Part shown: piece after piece, positions 10,014 through 17,674 of the stretch
How the letters are laid out: every line of letters starts with the position of its first letter
Position numbering within the stretch: position 1 is the stretch's first letter
Source of the DNA: Colimorpha sp045597945
GTDB taxonomy: Bacteria; Bacteroidota; Bacteroidia; Bacteroidales; P3
DNA: 22,782 nucleotides
Assembly (NCBI GenBank): GCA_045597945.1
Contig: JAZLLD010000027.1
Coordinates: forward strand, 1-22,782
Direction of reading: 5' to 3'
Made by a program: the position numbers and the translations under genes
The notes under the pieces: generated by a model
Database searches by the model: none
What the model was told of the DNA's origin: nothing
What the model saw: only the letters and a program-made list of their open reading frames with translations

Positions 10014-10021
10014 CGAAATTA
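10014..10021 (-). promoter_or_regulatory. Possible degenerate -7 promoter element upstream of atpD
   Basis: On the minus strand this reads TAATTTCG, one base off the TAnnTTTG consensus. It would start transcription near 10007, about 50 nt before atpD. The leader would include a small hairpin (TGAAAT at 9991-9996 pairing with ATTTCA at 10003-10008). The 132-bp gap after dprA is a natural place for an atp promoter, but the match is imperfect. Confidence 0.35.
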
Positions 10022-10089
10022 CACTTTTTTTGTCTATTAATAAGGTTTTTTCTATAAAAAAATGTAATCGACTTTGCCAAGTGCTTTGT

Positions 10090-11208
10090 TTACATTAGTT
10101 TGTATAACCTTCCGGGAAGGCAGCGGACGACCTTTTTTAGTTCCAAATCCAGAAGTGTGCTGGCAATTTTCGGCAGTGAGAGGTCGCAATTCTTCTCAAA
10201 GTCATCAATGCCCATCTCCGGAATCTTTTTCAGCAGGTTCACTATTGTCTGTTCATCTGGTTCCAAAGTGTTAAAGAGGCTTTGCTGTTCCTCTTTGCGG
10301 CGTTTTTTCATCAGCAAACCCTTCCATCCCATTTGATAGTAAATATCGCCGGCGTTGCGGAGAATGGTTGCTTTGTTATTGGAAATTAAATCGTTGCATC
10401 CTTGTGAGAGGTCGTCGTCCAGTCGTCCGGGCACTGCAAATACTTCGCGGTGATATCCGCAGGCCATGTTGGCTGTGATGAGTGCGCCGCCTCGTTCTGC
10501 TGATTCCACCACCACGGTAGCATCGGCCAGTGCGGCCACAATGCGGTTGCGGGCAGGAAATTGTTTGGCGTTGATGGCTGTGCCGAGCGGATATTCGGTG
10601 AGGAGTGCGCCTCCGCACTCAAGAATTTGTTTGGCCAGCGGGCGGTTTTGGCTTGGATAAATGATGTCGAGGCCATGACCCAGCACCGCCACGGTGGGCA
10701 CGCCATTCTCTAAGCAAGCGCGGTGGGCTGCGGTGTCGATTCCGTAAGCCAGTCCGCTGACCACCAATGGCTTGTCGGATGCCATTTCCTGGATTATCCG
10801 ATTGGTAACAGTGTAGCCGTAGTCGGTACATTTTCTAGCGCCGACCATCGCAATGGATCGGTCGGGATTTAGGTCGCATGAACCCAGTTTGTAAAGCAAA
10901 ACTGGAGTGTCCTCGCATCCGTTCTGGTTCAGTCGCTGAGGATAGTTCTCTTGAGTGAAGAAAAGAGTTTCAATGCCATATTTTTCAAGTTGTTTCACCT
11001 CCTCTTCTGCTTGTTTGAGTCCGGCCTTGCTCTCAAAGGCTTCAATCGGCCGGGTGTGATTTTTGAAAATCTCCTTCAACTGTGCGTGGCTCATTGAAAA
11101 TAGTTCCTCGGCATCGGGGCAAATATCCATCAGTTGGCGGATGGTCCTGTTGCCGAGTGTGGGAATCTTAGTGATGGCTATGTGGTAAGGATTCAGTGTT
11201 TTATCCAT
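10090..11208 (-). CDS. dprA: DNA-processing protein DprA
   Basis: This 372-residue protein binds incoming single-stranded DNA and loads RecA in natural transformation. It is widely conserved, including in bacteria not known to be competent. An N-terminal helix-hairpin/SAM-like region covers about residues 1-60. It is followed by the Rossmann-like DprA core, with MVGARKCTDYG (121-131), VVSGLAYGIDTAAH (149-162), FPARNRIVAAL (217-227) and VVVESAERGGALITA (232-246). The C-terminal winged helix covers about 315-372. In the linker before it is QQSLF (308-312), which resembles a sliding-clamp binding pentapeptide. It is 15 bp downstream of the NUDIX gene, so the two likely form one transcript. Confidence 0.96.
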   Translation of the reverse strand: MDKTLNPYHIAITKIPTLGNRTIRQLMDICPDAEELFSMSHAQLKEIFKNHTRPIEAFESKAGLKQAEEEVKQLEKYGIETLFFTQENYPQRLNQNGCEDTPVLLYKLGSCDLNPDRSIAMVGARKCTDYGYTVTNRIIQEMASDKPLVVSGLAYGIDTAAHRACLENGVPTVAVLGHGLDIIYPSQNRPLAKQILECGGALLTEYPLGTAINAKQFPARNRIVAALADATVVVESAERGGALITANMACGYHREVFAVPGRLDDDLSQGCNDLISNNKATILRNAGDIYYQMGWKGLLMKKRRKEEQQSLFNTLEPDEQTIVNLLKKIPEMGIDDFEKNCDLSLPKIASTLLDLELKKVVRCLPGRLYKLM

Positions 11209-11223
11209 AGTAATAGTGGCGGT

Positions 11224-11826
11224 TTATAGGTTTTCACTTAATAGGCGGAGGCTTGCAAATGAATTCTGCAAACGTTCCTTGCATTCTTGAGGCGAAACCC
11301 ACACGGCCTGGGTGATGCCTTCCTCTTTTTGCGGCAGCGTGTCGCAGATGCAGGGCGAGGTCATGCGGTACCAGCTAGTCTGCTTGAGATGCCATCCGCC
11401 ATATTTATCATAAATATGGTAAGTCTTGGCAATGAGGTTGCCGAGAGAAATCTGGGTGAGTCCGGTCTCCTCACGAACCTCGCGCACAGCGGCTTGCGCA
11501 ATTGTCTCGCCTTGTTCCACCATGCCTTTGGGAATATCCCAGTGGCCCTCGCGTGAAATCAGCAGTTGGCTGCCATCAGGTGCTTGCACCAGTCCTCCGG
11601 CCGCCTTTACGAAGATGTAGTTGTCCATCAAATAGTTGGCGGCTTTGCGAAGTCCGTTTTGGCAGACAACGTTCACGTCCCGGCCTTGCTTCAGTGTGTC
11701 AAAACAGAGGTCCATGTTTTCGTCGGTCATCAGAGCGGCTTCAGAGCGGGCCTTCAGCGAAGGTAGAGCGAAGGCAGAGCGAAGGCAGAGCATGTGGTCG
11801 AGATAAGAAATTGTGAGTTGTTTCAT
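11224..11826 (-). CDS. NUDIX hydrolase
   Basis: This 200-residue protein carries a perfect Nudix box at residues 101-123 (G-x5-E-x7-REVREETGL). The box binds the metal and catalyses hydrolysis of a nucleoside diphosphate linked to another group. The fold begins at AAGGLVQAPDG (75-85) and includes WDIPKG. The first 70 residues are an extension seen in Bacteroidota relatives, but their role is not known to me. Substrate cannot be predicted. Near the start, the coding DNA has three tandem 11-bp units (11756-11788), which do not keep frame from unit to unit. If the true start were Met33 these would be outside the core. It is divergent from pyrE with 67 bp between the chosen start codons and no canonical promoter visible on its own strand. 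Confidence 0.9.
   Translation of the reverse strand: MKQLTISYLDHMLCLRSAFALPSLKARSEAALMTDENMDLCFDTLKQGRDVNVVCQNGLRKAANYLMDNYIFVKAAGGLVQAPDGSQLLISREGHWDIPKGMVEQGETIAQAAVREVREETGLTQISLGNLIAKTYHIYDKYGGWHLKQTSWYRMTSPCICDTLPQKEEGITQAVWVSPQECKERLQNSFASLRLLSENL
11756..11788. repeat. Three tandem copies of an 11-bp unit inside the NUDIX gene
   Basis: The plus strand reads AGCGAAGGTAG, AGCGAAGGCAG, AGCGAAGGCAG in direct succession, followed by a further AGC. The unit is 11 bp, which is not a multiple of three. It encodes residues around 12-24 of the NUDIX protein, so loss or gain of one unit would shift the reading frame. Confidence 0.85.
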
Positions 11827-11881
11827 CGAGGGTAATAACGTGATGAGAAAAAAAATATTTTTCCATATTAAAAAAAAAGTG

Positions 11882-11889
11882 TATCTTTG
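11882..11889 (+). promoter_or_regulatory. Bacteroidota -7 promoter element (TATCTTTG) for pyrE
   Basis: This is an exact TAnnTTTG match lying only 4 bases before the ATG at 11894. With the usual spacing, transcription would begin at or within a base or two of that ATG, giving a leaderless or nearly leaderless mRNA. The upstream flank is A/T-rich (11847-11879). The element rules out the longer reading frame that begins at 11813 as the translated form. Confidence 0.65.
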
Positions 11890-11893
11890 CGAT

Positions 11894-12550
11894 ATGAAAA
11901 CTTATGATACTATGGCCACACAGATGGCCGCTTTCTTACTGCAGGTCAAAGCTATAAAGCTTAATAACGAGAACCCTTTCACCTGGGCTTCTGGTCGCAA
12001 ATCTCCTATTTATTGCGATAACCGCGTTACTCTGTCCTATCCTGAAATCCGCACTTTCATCCGCCAGAGTTTCGTTGAGGTGATTAACAAGAACTGGTCC
12101 GGCATCGACGTTATCGCTGGTGTCGCAACTGGTGGTATCGCTCAGGGTGCGCTTGTTGCCCAGGAACTTGGTCTGCCTTTCGTATATGTACGCTCCGAGG
12201 CTAAGAGCCACGGTCTCACCAACCAGATTGAGGGCGAGATTCACGAAGGCCAGAATGTGGTGGTTATCGAAGACCTCGTTTCTACCGGCAAGAGCAGCCT
12301 TATTGCTGTCAACGCTTTGCGTGAGAAGGGTTGCAACGTCAAGGGCATGGCCGCCATCTTCACCTACGGCCTCCCCGTGGCTGAGAAGAATTTTGCTGAT
12401 GCCGAGGTGGAACTCCACACCCTCACCGACTACAACACTTTGGTCGATGTGGCTTGTCAGGAAGATTACATCCGTGCCAATGAGCAGGAGTCTCTCGCCA
12501 ACTGGCGTCAGAACCCTGAGGCTTGGAGCGATGCCCACATGAACGCATAA
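11894..12550 (+). CDS. pyrE: Orotate phosphoribosyltransferase
   Basis: This 218-residue cytosolic enzyme of pyrimidine biosynthesis joins orotate to PRPP to make orotidine monophosphate. Characteristic segments are FTWASGRKSPIYCDNR (29-44), IDVIAGVATGGIAQG (71-85), FVYVRSEAKSHGL (96-108) and the PRPP motif VVVIEDLVSTGKSS (122-135). An open frame extends upstream to 11813. I chose the ATG at 11894 because a promoter element ends at 11889 and known PyrE proteins start close to this point. Met7 (11912) is an alternative if the mRNA starts inside the first codons. The SUMF1-type gene starts 9 bp after the stop and probably shares the transcript. Confidence 0.96.
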   Translation: MKTYDTMATQMAAFLLQVKAIKLNNENPFTWASGRKSPIYCDNRVTLSYPEIRTFIRQSFVEVINKNWSGIDVIAGVATGGIAQGALVAQELGLPFVYVRSEAKSHGLTNQIEGEIHEGQNVVVIEDLVSTGKSSLIAVNALREKGCNVKGMAAIFTYGLPVAEKNFADAEVELHTLTDYNTLVDVACQEDYIRANEQESLANWRQNPEAWSDAHMNA

Positions 12551-12559
12551 TTCCTATTT

Positions 12560-13597
12560 GTGAGGAAGCTACTTTCTATAGCACTTTTGGTCGCATGCTG
12601 TGCCTTTGTTCGGGCTCAGCATGTGACCGATGTGTCTTTTGGCTTACGGGCCGACACTCTTACCATCAACTACTCCCTTGACCGCCAAGCCGATATATGT
12701 GTGCGTGTGGCTGTTGACGGAGGTCGGTACACCAAGCCTTTGAAAGGGCTGGTGGGTGATGTGGGCCCTAAGGTCAAACCCGGTGAGGGACTGACAATTA
12801 CGGCTGTGGGTCTGCCTGAAATTCGCGGGGTGGACTCGGCTTCATTGTCTTTCCTTGTGGAGGTCGACGACGGATCGCTGATGGTCTATGTCGACAGCCT
12901 CATGTTCCGCATGATGCCGGTTGAGGGTGGCAGTTTTACTATGGGATGCACTCGCCCTAAAGGCGAAAAACATACTTATGCCGATGAACTGCCCACGCAC
13001 AAGGTGACCCTTGGCAACTATTTCATTGGCCAACACGAGGTTACCCAGGGCTTGTGGATCAGCGTGATGGGGGAGAACCCCTCCAAGTGGACCGGCAACG
13101 ACAGCCTCCCTGTCGAGCAGGTTTCTTGGAATGATGTACAAATCTTTGTGGCCCGCCTGAGTCAGATTACCGGCTACCGATTCCGCCTTCCGACAGAAGC
13201 CGAGTGGGAGTTCGCCGCCAGGGGCGGTGTGCGGAGTCGCAACACCACCTATCCCGGCACTCAGCATCAGCTTTGGGAGACTTGTTGGTATGGCGGCAAT
13301 TCTGGCGGACACAGCCATCCCGTGGGACGGCTGCTGCCTAATGAACTGGGTCTCTATGACATGGGTGGCAACGTGATGGAATGGTGCGCCGATTGGATGG
13401 AGTCGTATTCTGCCAATCCACAAAATAGTCCGCAAGGCCCCAAGACCGGCGAGAACCGTATTCAGCGTGGCGGATGTTTCAACAGCCCAACCTGGGGATG
13501 CAGTGTGTGGGAACGCAACTGGTACCTCCCGGAATATGGCTATAGCTACTTCGGTTTCCGTTTGGTGCTGGATTCCGATGAGCAAGATGAAGAATAA
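12560..13597 (+). CDS. SUMF1/FGE-fold secreted protein, probably non-catalytic
   Basis: This is a 345-residue protein with a GTG start (12560) and a signal peptide (KLLSIALLVACCAFVRA, cleavage near residue 19). Residues 21-115 form a small beta-rich domain of unknown type. Residues 116-338 are a full sulfatase-modifying-factor (C-type-lectin-like) domain: GGSFTMGC, HEVTQGLW, NPSKWTG, PVEQVSWNDV, RLPTEAEWEFAARGG, GLYDMGGNVMEWC and IQRGGCFNSPTWGC. Formylglycine-generating enzymes use a cysteine pair four and nine residues after RGG. Here the first is Ser309, the second (Cys314) is kept, and an extra cysteine is at 306. Sulfatase activation is therefore unlikely. A structural or ligand-binding role outside the cytoplasm is more plausible. 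No sulfatase is nearby. It is followed by a terminator. Confidence 0.88.
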   Translation: MRKLLSIALLVACCAFVRAQHVTDVSFGLRADTLTINYSLDRQADICVRVAVDGGRYTKPLKGLVGDVGPKVKPGEGLTITAVGLPEIRGVDSASLSFLVEVDDGSLMVYVDSLMFRMMPVEGGSFTMGCTRPKGEKHTYADELPTHKVTLGNYFIGQHEVTQGLWISVMGENPSKWTGNDSLPVEQVSWNDVQIFVARLSQITGYRFRLPTEAEWEFAARGGVRSRNTTYPGTQHQLWETCWYGGNSGGHSHPVGRLLPNELGLYDMGGNVMEWCADWMESYSANPQNSPQGPKTGENRIQRGGCFNSPTWGCSVWERNWYLPEYGYSYFGFRLVLDSDEQDEE

Positions 13598-13601
13598 TAG
13601 G

Positions 13602-13632
13602 TTATGTGGTGAATTTCATCACATAATTTTTT
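13602..13632 (+). terminator. Rho-independent terminator after the pyrE-SUMF1 unit
   Basis: Arms TTATGTGGTGA (13602-13612) and TCATCACATAA (13616-13626) pair over 11 positions with one G-U pair and a 3-nt loop. A run of six T follows (13627-13632). It starts 4 bases after the SUMF1 stop and separates that unit from hpt. Confidence 0.85.
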
Positions 13633-13650
13633 ATCCAACTACCAACATAT

Positions 13651-14193
13651 ATGGAAAAGATTCAAGTAAAAGACCGATTTTTTAAAATGTATTTGGAGGA
13701 AAGCGAGATTCAGCACATTGTGAAGAATGTCGCCGACCGCATATCGCACGATTATAAGAACCGCAAACCCATCCTTTGCCCGGTGCTCACGGGTAGCTAT
13801 CTCTTTGTTGCCGACCTTACTCGCTACATTGAGTTTGATGCCGAAGTGGCTTTTGTGCGCTATTCTTCTTACCAAGGCATGAGCTCCACGGGCAATGTCA
13901 AAGCCATCCTGGGCTTCCCTCAGAAGTGCAAGGGCCGTGATGTCATCATTGTCGAGGATATCGTCGATAGCGGTATCTCTATGGAATACATGATTGCCGA
14001 ACTTAAGAAGCTGGAACCCGCCAGTATTGCTATTTGTTCTTTCTTCTTTAAACCCGGCAATTTCCAAAAGGATTTCAAGGTTGACTATGTCGGCAAGGAG
14101 ATTCCCAACGACTTTATTGTTGGTTATGGCTTGGATTACGATGGCGTTGGCCGCACTTATCGCGATGTTTATATTCTTGACGATAATGAATAA
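13651..14193 (+). CDS. hpt: Hypoxanthine phosphoribosyltransferase
   Basis: This 180-residue cytosolic purine salvage enzyme converts hypoxanthine (and usually guanine) with PRPP to IMP or GMP. It shows PILCPVLTGSYLFVADL (40-56) and the flexible-loop region RYSSYQGMSSTGNV (70-83). The PRPP motif VIIVEDIVDSGISMEYM (98-114) and PNDFIVGYGLDYDGVGRTYRD near the C-terminus, which binds base and magnesium, follow. Length is normal for the family. The gene begins after a terminator, so it needs its own promoter, but I see no clear TAnnTTTG just upstream. Its last 8 bases overlap the start of the next gene. Confidence 0.96.
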   Translation: MEKIQVKDRFFKMYLEESEIQHIVKNVADRISHDYKNRKPILCPVLTGSYLFVADLTRYIEFDAEVAFVRYSSYQGMSSTGNVKAILGFPQKCKGRDVIIVEDIVDSGISMEYMIAELKKLEPASIAICSFFFKPGNFQKDFKVDYVGKEIPNDFIVGYGLDYDGVGRTYRDVYILDDNE

Positions 14194-14566
14194 GAAGCAT
14201 TTACGTATATTTCAGATAGTCTTGGCATTGGCCTTGGCTATGTTCTCCGGCTGCGAGTCGGAAGAAATCGAGGGTCCGATCAACGAAAGTGCGTTGGAGG
14301 GCACATGGTATTCTACCGATGCACCGCAGGAGTTCTGGCGTTTCGACAGCAATCATACTGGAGAGACTTGGGACGAATCAGAGGATGTGCAAGAGGGCGA
14401 GGGCAGTCGCTTCAATTGGTCAACGCAGGACGACCAACTTCGCCTTGATATCTATGGCCAGATGGGACAGCATGTTTATTACGACTACACCATCTCTGAT
14501 CAAACTTTCTCAACTTTCACGCGTACAGATATTTACGGAAACTCTCGCAAATTCATTAAACGTTAG
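14186..14566 (+). CDS. Small lipocalin-like lipoprotein
   Basis: This 126-residue protein starts at the ATG at 14186, inside the last codons of hpt. The longer in-frame opening from 13994 overlaps hpt entirely and lacks a signal sequence at its start, so I reject it. Residues 1-22 are a lipoprotein signal (IVLALALAMFSGC) with lipidation expected at Cys23. The mature part has a LEGTWYSTDAPQEFWRFDSN opening and alternating strands (RFNWSTQDDQLRLDIYG, YYDYTISDQTFSTFTR). This resembles the lipocalin-like beta-barrel domain of many Bacteroidota lipoproteins, which may bind a small hydrophobic ligand. Ligand and role are unknown. The AsmA-family gene begins 2 bp after its stop, a strong sign of coupled expression. 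Confidence 0.8.
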   Translation: MNKKHLRIFQIVLALALAMFSGCESEEIEGPINESALEGTWYSTDAPQEFWRFDSNHTGETWDESEDVQEGEGSRFNWSTQDDQLRLDIYGQMGQHVYYDYTISDQTFSTFTRTDIYGNSRKFIKR

Positions 14567-14568
14567 CA

Positions 14569-17500
14569 ATGAAAAAAGGTTGGAAAATAGCGCTTATTTC
14601 GCTCGGCTCGGTTTTGGGCTTGGTTGTTGCCATCGTGGTTGTCGCATGTTGGCTTATTTTCACCCCAGCACGCCTCACGGCAATTGTCAACCGTTTGGCT
14701 GGCGACTATCTTACGTGCGAGAATCATTTTGAAAAAGTCGACCTCGCCTTGTTTAAAACCTATCCCAATGTGGGTTTGGAGGTGAAGAATGTAGTGCTTA
14801 TCAATCGCTATGATATGCCTTCCGGCAATGTGTTGGCTGAAAAAGCCTTCAAAAATGATACATTAGCCCATGTGGGTTCTCTGACTGTAGGTCTGGACTT
14901 GAAGGCATTTTTGAAAGACCGTGCCATCATTGTTCATCAGCTTCGCATTGATGACACTTGGGCCAATCTTTATACATCTCCCGACGGTTGGAGCAATTTC
15001 TCAATATTCAAATCGTCTGAAGAACCGGAAACCGACAAGGAGGAATCTCCGTCGGAAGGAACTATTTCGGTGGATTTGAAGAAGATAGCTGTTAACAATC
15101 TGTCTCTGCAATATTGCGATTTAAAGCAGTCTATGCTTGCGCAAGCCAAAGGTGTGAATATGCGTGTTGGCGGTTCTTGGAACGATCCTAATCTCAAGGC
15201 CGATCTGCGTATGGTTTCCGACGCTTTGTTTGTCGATATGTTAGACAGCGCCGGCCATGAGAGTATTGTTGCCAATTTGAGCGGTCTGGGCCTTGTTGTG
15301 GATGCCGAGGGAAGCAGTTCTTCGATGGATGGCAAGTTGAAACTCGAGGCAGAGGATGGCACTTTTGCCATGGACGGCACTGAATACACAACTCAGGCCA
15401 TGCGTTCCTCAAAAGCAGGTCTGTTGGAAGTGAAAGTTCCTTTCCATGCCAATATAGATCAGATGTCTTTCACTCTCAACGAAGACACACGTTTGCGGTT
15501 GGCTGATTATAGTCTCGGTGTGTGGGGCGATGTGTCCTTGGCTAAGGACGAGCAGCCTATGAGTGTGGATGTTAGCTATTCTGTCAATCGTTGGAAAGTC
15601 TCCGATTTGTTGGCCATGTTGCCACCCTTCCTGACTCAGAGCCTCAAAGGAATGGATGTGGATGCCAAGATTGATCTTGAAGGCACTGCCAAAGGTGTTG
15701 TTGCTGATGGCCGGCTGCCTAAGATTGGCGCTAAAGTGACTGTCAGTAAGGGCAGTTTCTTGGCACCCAAGATGTTGCCTTATCCGGTTAAGAATATCAA
15801 TGCCACACTCTTGGCTGATGTCAATCTTTCGTCCGACAGTGCTTTCAAGGAGTTGTCCAGCGTGGTGATTGAGGATTTCTCGGCCCAAATGAAGCACTCC
15901 AAATTGCAACTTTCTGGACAAGTGGATGATTTGATGGGCGATATGCTGATTGATGCCAAAATCAAGGGCGACCTCAGTTTGCCAGAATTGCGCGTTTTCT
16001 TGCCCGACACCATGCCGCTTGCCATGAAGGGAAACACGCATGCCGATCTCAAGGTCAAGGGTCGTCTGTCGCAGCTTACCAATCTCAATCTTGATGCGTT
16101 GACTGCCAACGGCACACTCGACTTCAATAAGTTAGATGTCGTTTATGACAGTATCCATGCTACTTCGCCCCGTCTGAAGATGGCCCTGTCGCTTCCCACC
16201 AAGCACACCAGCAATAAGGTCTTGGAAAAGATTGGTGCTCACATCACCGCTGGCCAACTGGATGTGGAGATGGCCTCCAACGGTCTTGTCGCTCATATCG
16301 AGCACCCCAACATCCATGTCGGACTTCCTAATATCCTTGACAAAAATCAAGCGTTGGCTGCCGCCTTCAACATTAGGGTTAGCCGTATGACTGCAGTCAT
16401 GGATTCTATTGATATCAATACCGATACATTGAAACTTCGCGGCAGCGTCCGCAACGACACCACACAGGACAACATCCTCAAACAGTGGAATCCCGATGTG
16501 GATATCGACCTCCATCGTGCCGTGCTCACCATGCCTAACATGAGCGAACCGGTTCGTCTGGCCGGATTCATGCTCAACTACAAACCCGAGGTCTGTGATA
16601 TTGCCCAGGCCGATGTCTACTGGGGCGTTTCCGACTATCACCTTGGGGGCAAAGTATATGGCCTTGAGGATTGGCTGAGCCACACTTCTATGCTTTACGG
16701 CACGCTCAACTTCCACTCTCAGTACGCTGATATTGACCAGCTTATGTCTATCCTCAGTGGCATGGGAACTCCCGAGGACACCATTGCTCAGCAGCGTGTT
16801 GAAGACAATGTGCCCAAGGAGGCCAACCCCTTCATCGTGCCTAAGGATATGAATGTCAAGCTCAACACTCATATCGGTCGTTGCATTGCCTTTGGCAACG
16901 ACCTCAGCGATCTCGCCGGTTCAGTTACAGTTAACGACGGTGTGGCCGTGCTCGACCAGGTTGGTTTCACCTGCAAGGCAGCGCGTATGGAACTCACCGG
17001 TATCTATAAGTCGCCTCGCGTCAACCATCTGTTTGTTGGTCTTGACTTCCATCTGCTAGACATCCAAGTTGATGAACTGTTGGATATGATCCCGTCTATC
17101 GACACCCTTGTGCCTATGCTCTCCTCGTTCAGTGGCAGGGCCAACTTCCATCTGGCCGCCGAGTGCAACCTCAATGCTTTCTACCAGCCCAAGATGAGCA
17201 CCCTCATCGGCGCGGCTGCCATCAATGGTAAGGAACTTGTTGTGATGGATAATCCTACTGTGGCTTCTTTGGCCAAACTCTTGCAGTTCAAGAACTGGCG
17301 CGAGAAGGACAACAATATTGGTATCGACAGCATCAGTGTCGAGGCACAGGTCTTCCGCAAGGAAATCACCGTGTTCCCCTTCCTCCTCAGTCTGCATAAC
17401 TACCAGCTCTGCATAGGCGGTCGCCACACCCTCACCAACGACTGCAACTACCATCTCGAACTTATCAAATGTCCGCTCCCTGTGCGCTTGGCTGTGGATG

Positions 17501-17655
17501 TCAATGGCAAACTGCAGAAACCCAACATCCAGCTGGGCAAGGTTCAATATGCCGAGATGTACAAACCTGAGAAACGCGACGAACTGCAAGCCCGCACCTT
17601 GGAACTCAAAAGACTTGTCCGTCAGGCCTTGGAGGCCAATGTCCGCAAACAATAG
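14569..17655 (+). CDS. AsmA family envelope protein
   Basis: This is a 1028-residue protein with one N-terminal membrane helix (about residues 7-31), and the rest is predicted periplasmic. The start FTPARLTAIVNRLAGDYL followed by a VDLALFKTYPNVGLEVKNV segment is the AsmA N-terminal signature. Long repetitive beta-rich sequence follows, ending in an AsmA_2-like region (about 850-1005) with GRANFHLAAECNLNAF, NGKELVVMDNPTVASLAKLL and KPNIQLGKV. AsmA-like proteins such as TamB and YhdP are thought to form lipid-conducting bridges between inner and outer membranes. That role here is by analogy. It lies 2 bp after the lipocalin-like lipoprotein gene. By eye, third codon positions become richer in C over the 3' half. 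Confidence 0.9.
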   Translation: MKKGWKIALISLGSVLGLVVAIVVVACWLIFTPARLTAIVNRLAGDYLTCENHFEKVDLALFKTYPNVGLEVKNVVLINRYDMPSGNVLAEKAFKNDTLAHVGSLTVGLDLKAFLKDRAIIVHQLRIDDTWANLYTSPDGWSNFSIFKSSEEPETDKEESPSEGTISVDLKKIAVNNLSLQYCDLKQSMLAQAKGVNMRVGGSWNDPNLKADLRMVSDALFVDMLDSAGHESIVANLSGLGLVVDAEGSSSSMDGKLKLEAEDGTFAMDGTEYTTQAMRSSKAGLLEVKVPFHANIDQMSFTLNEDTRLRLADYSLGVWGDVSLAKDEQPMSVDVSYSVNRWKVSDLLAMLPPFLTQSLKGMDVDAKIDLEGTAKGVVADGRLPKIGAKVTVSKGSFLAPKMLPYPVKNINATLLADVNLSSDSAFKELSSVVIEDFSAQMKHSKLQLSGQVDDLMGDMLIDAKIKGDLSLPELRVFLPDTMPLAMKGNTHADLKVKGRLSQLTNLNLDALTANGTLDFNKLDVVYDSIHATSPRLKMALSLPTKHTSNKVLEKIGAHITAGQLDVEMASNGLVAHIEHPNIHVGLPNILDKNQALAAAFNIRVSRMTAVMDSIDINTDTLKLRGSVRNDTTQDNILKQWNPDVDIDLHRAVLTMPNMSEPVRLAGFMLNYKPEVCDIAQADVYWGVSDYHLGGKVYGLEDWLSHTSMLYGTLNFHSQYADIDQLMSILSGMGTPEDTIAQQRVEDNVPKEANPFIVPKDMNVKLNTHIGRCIAFGNDLSDLAGSVTVNDGVAVLDQVGFTCKAARMELTGIYKSPRVNHLFVGLDFHLLDIQVDELLDMIPSIDTLVPMLSSFSGRANFHLAAECNLNAFYQPKMSTLIGAAAINGKELVVMDNPTVASLAKLLQFKNWREKDNNIGIDSISVEAQVFRKEITVFPFLLSLHNYQLCIGGRHTLTNDCNYHLELIKCPLPVRLAVDVNGKLQKPNIQLGKVQYAEMYKPEKRDELQARTLELKRLVRQALEANVRKQ

Positions 17656-17674
17656 TAATGAATAATATATATTT

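Noticed and set aside
11813..11893. Upstream extension of pyrE beginning at an in-frame ATG at 11813
   Set aside because: It contains the promoter element, reads through poly-A as poly-lysine, and overlaps the start of the divergent NUDIX gene. PyrE proteins normally begin near 11894.
11827..11893. Replication origin at the divergence point of gene orientation
   Set aside because: There is no DnaA-box cluster, no dnaA or related gene, and the G/C skew changes in the wrong direction. A simple divergent promoter region explains it.
13994..14185. Upstream extension of the small lipoprotein to an ATG at 13994
   Set aside because: It lies wholly inside hpt in another frame, and the lipoprotein signal begins at 14186.
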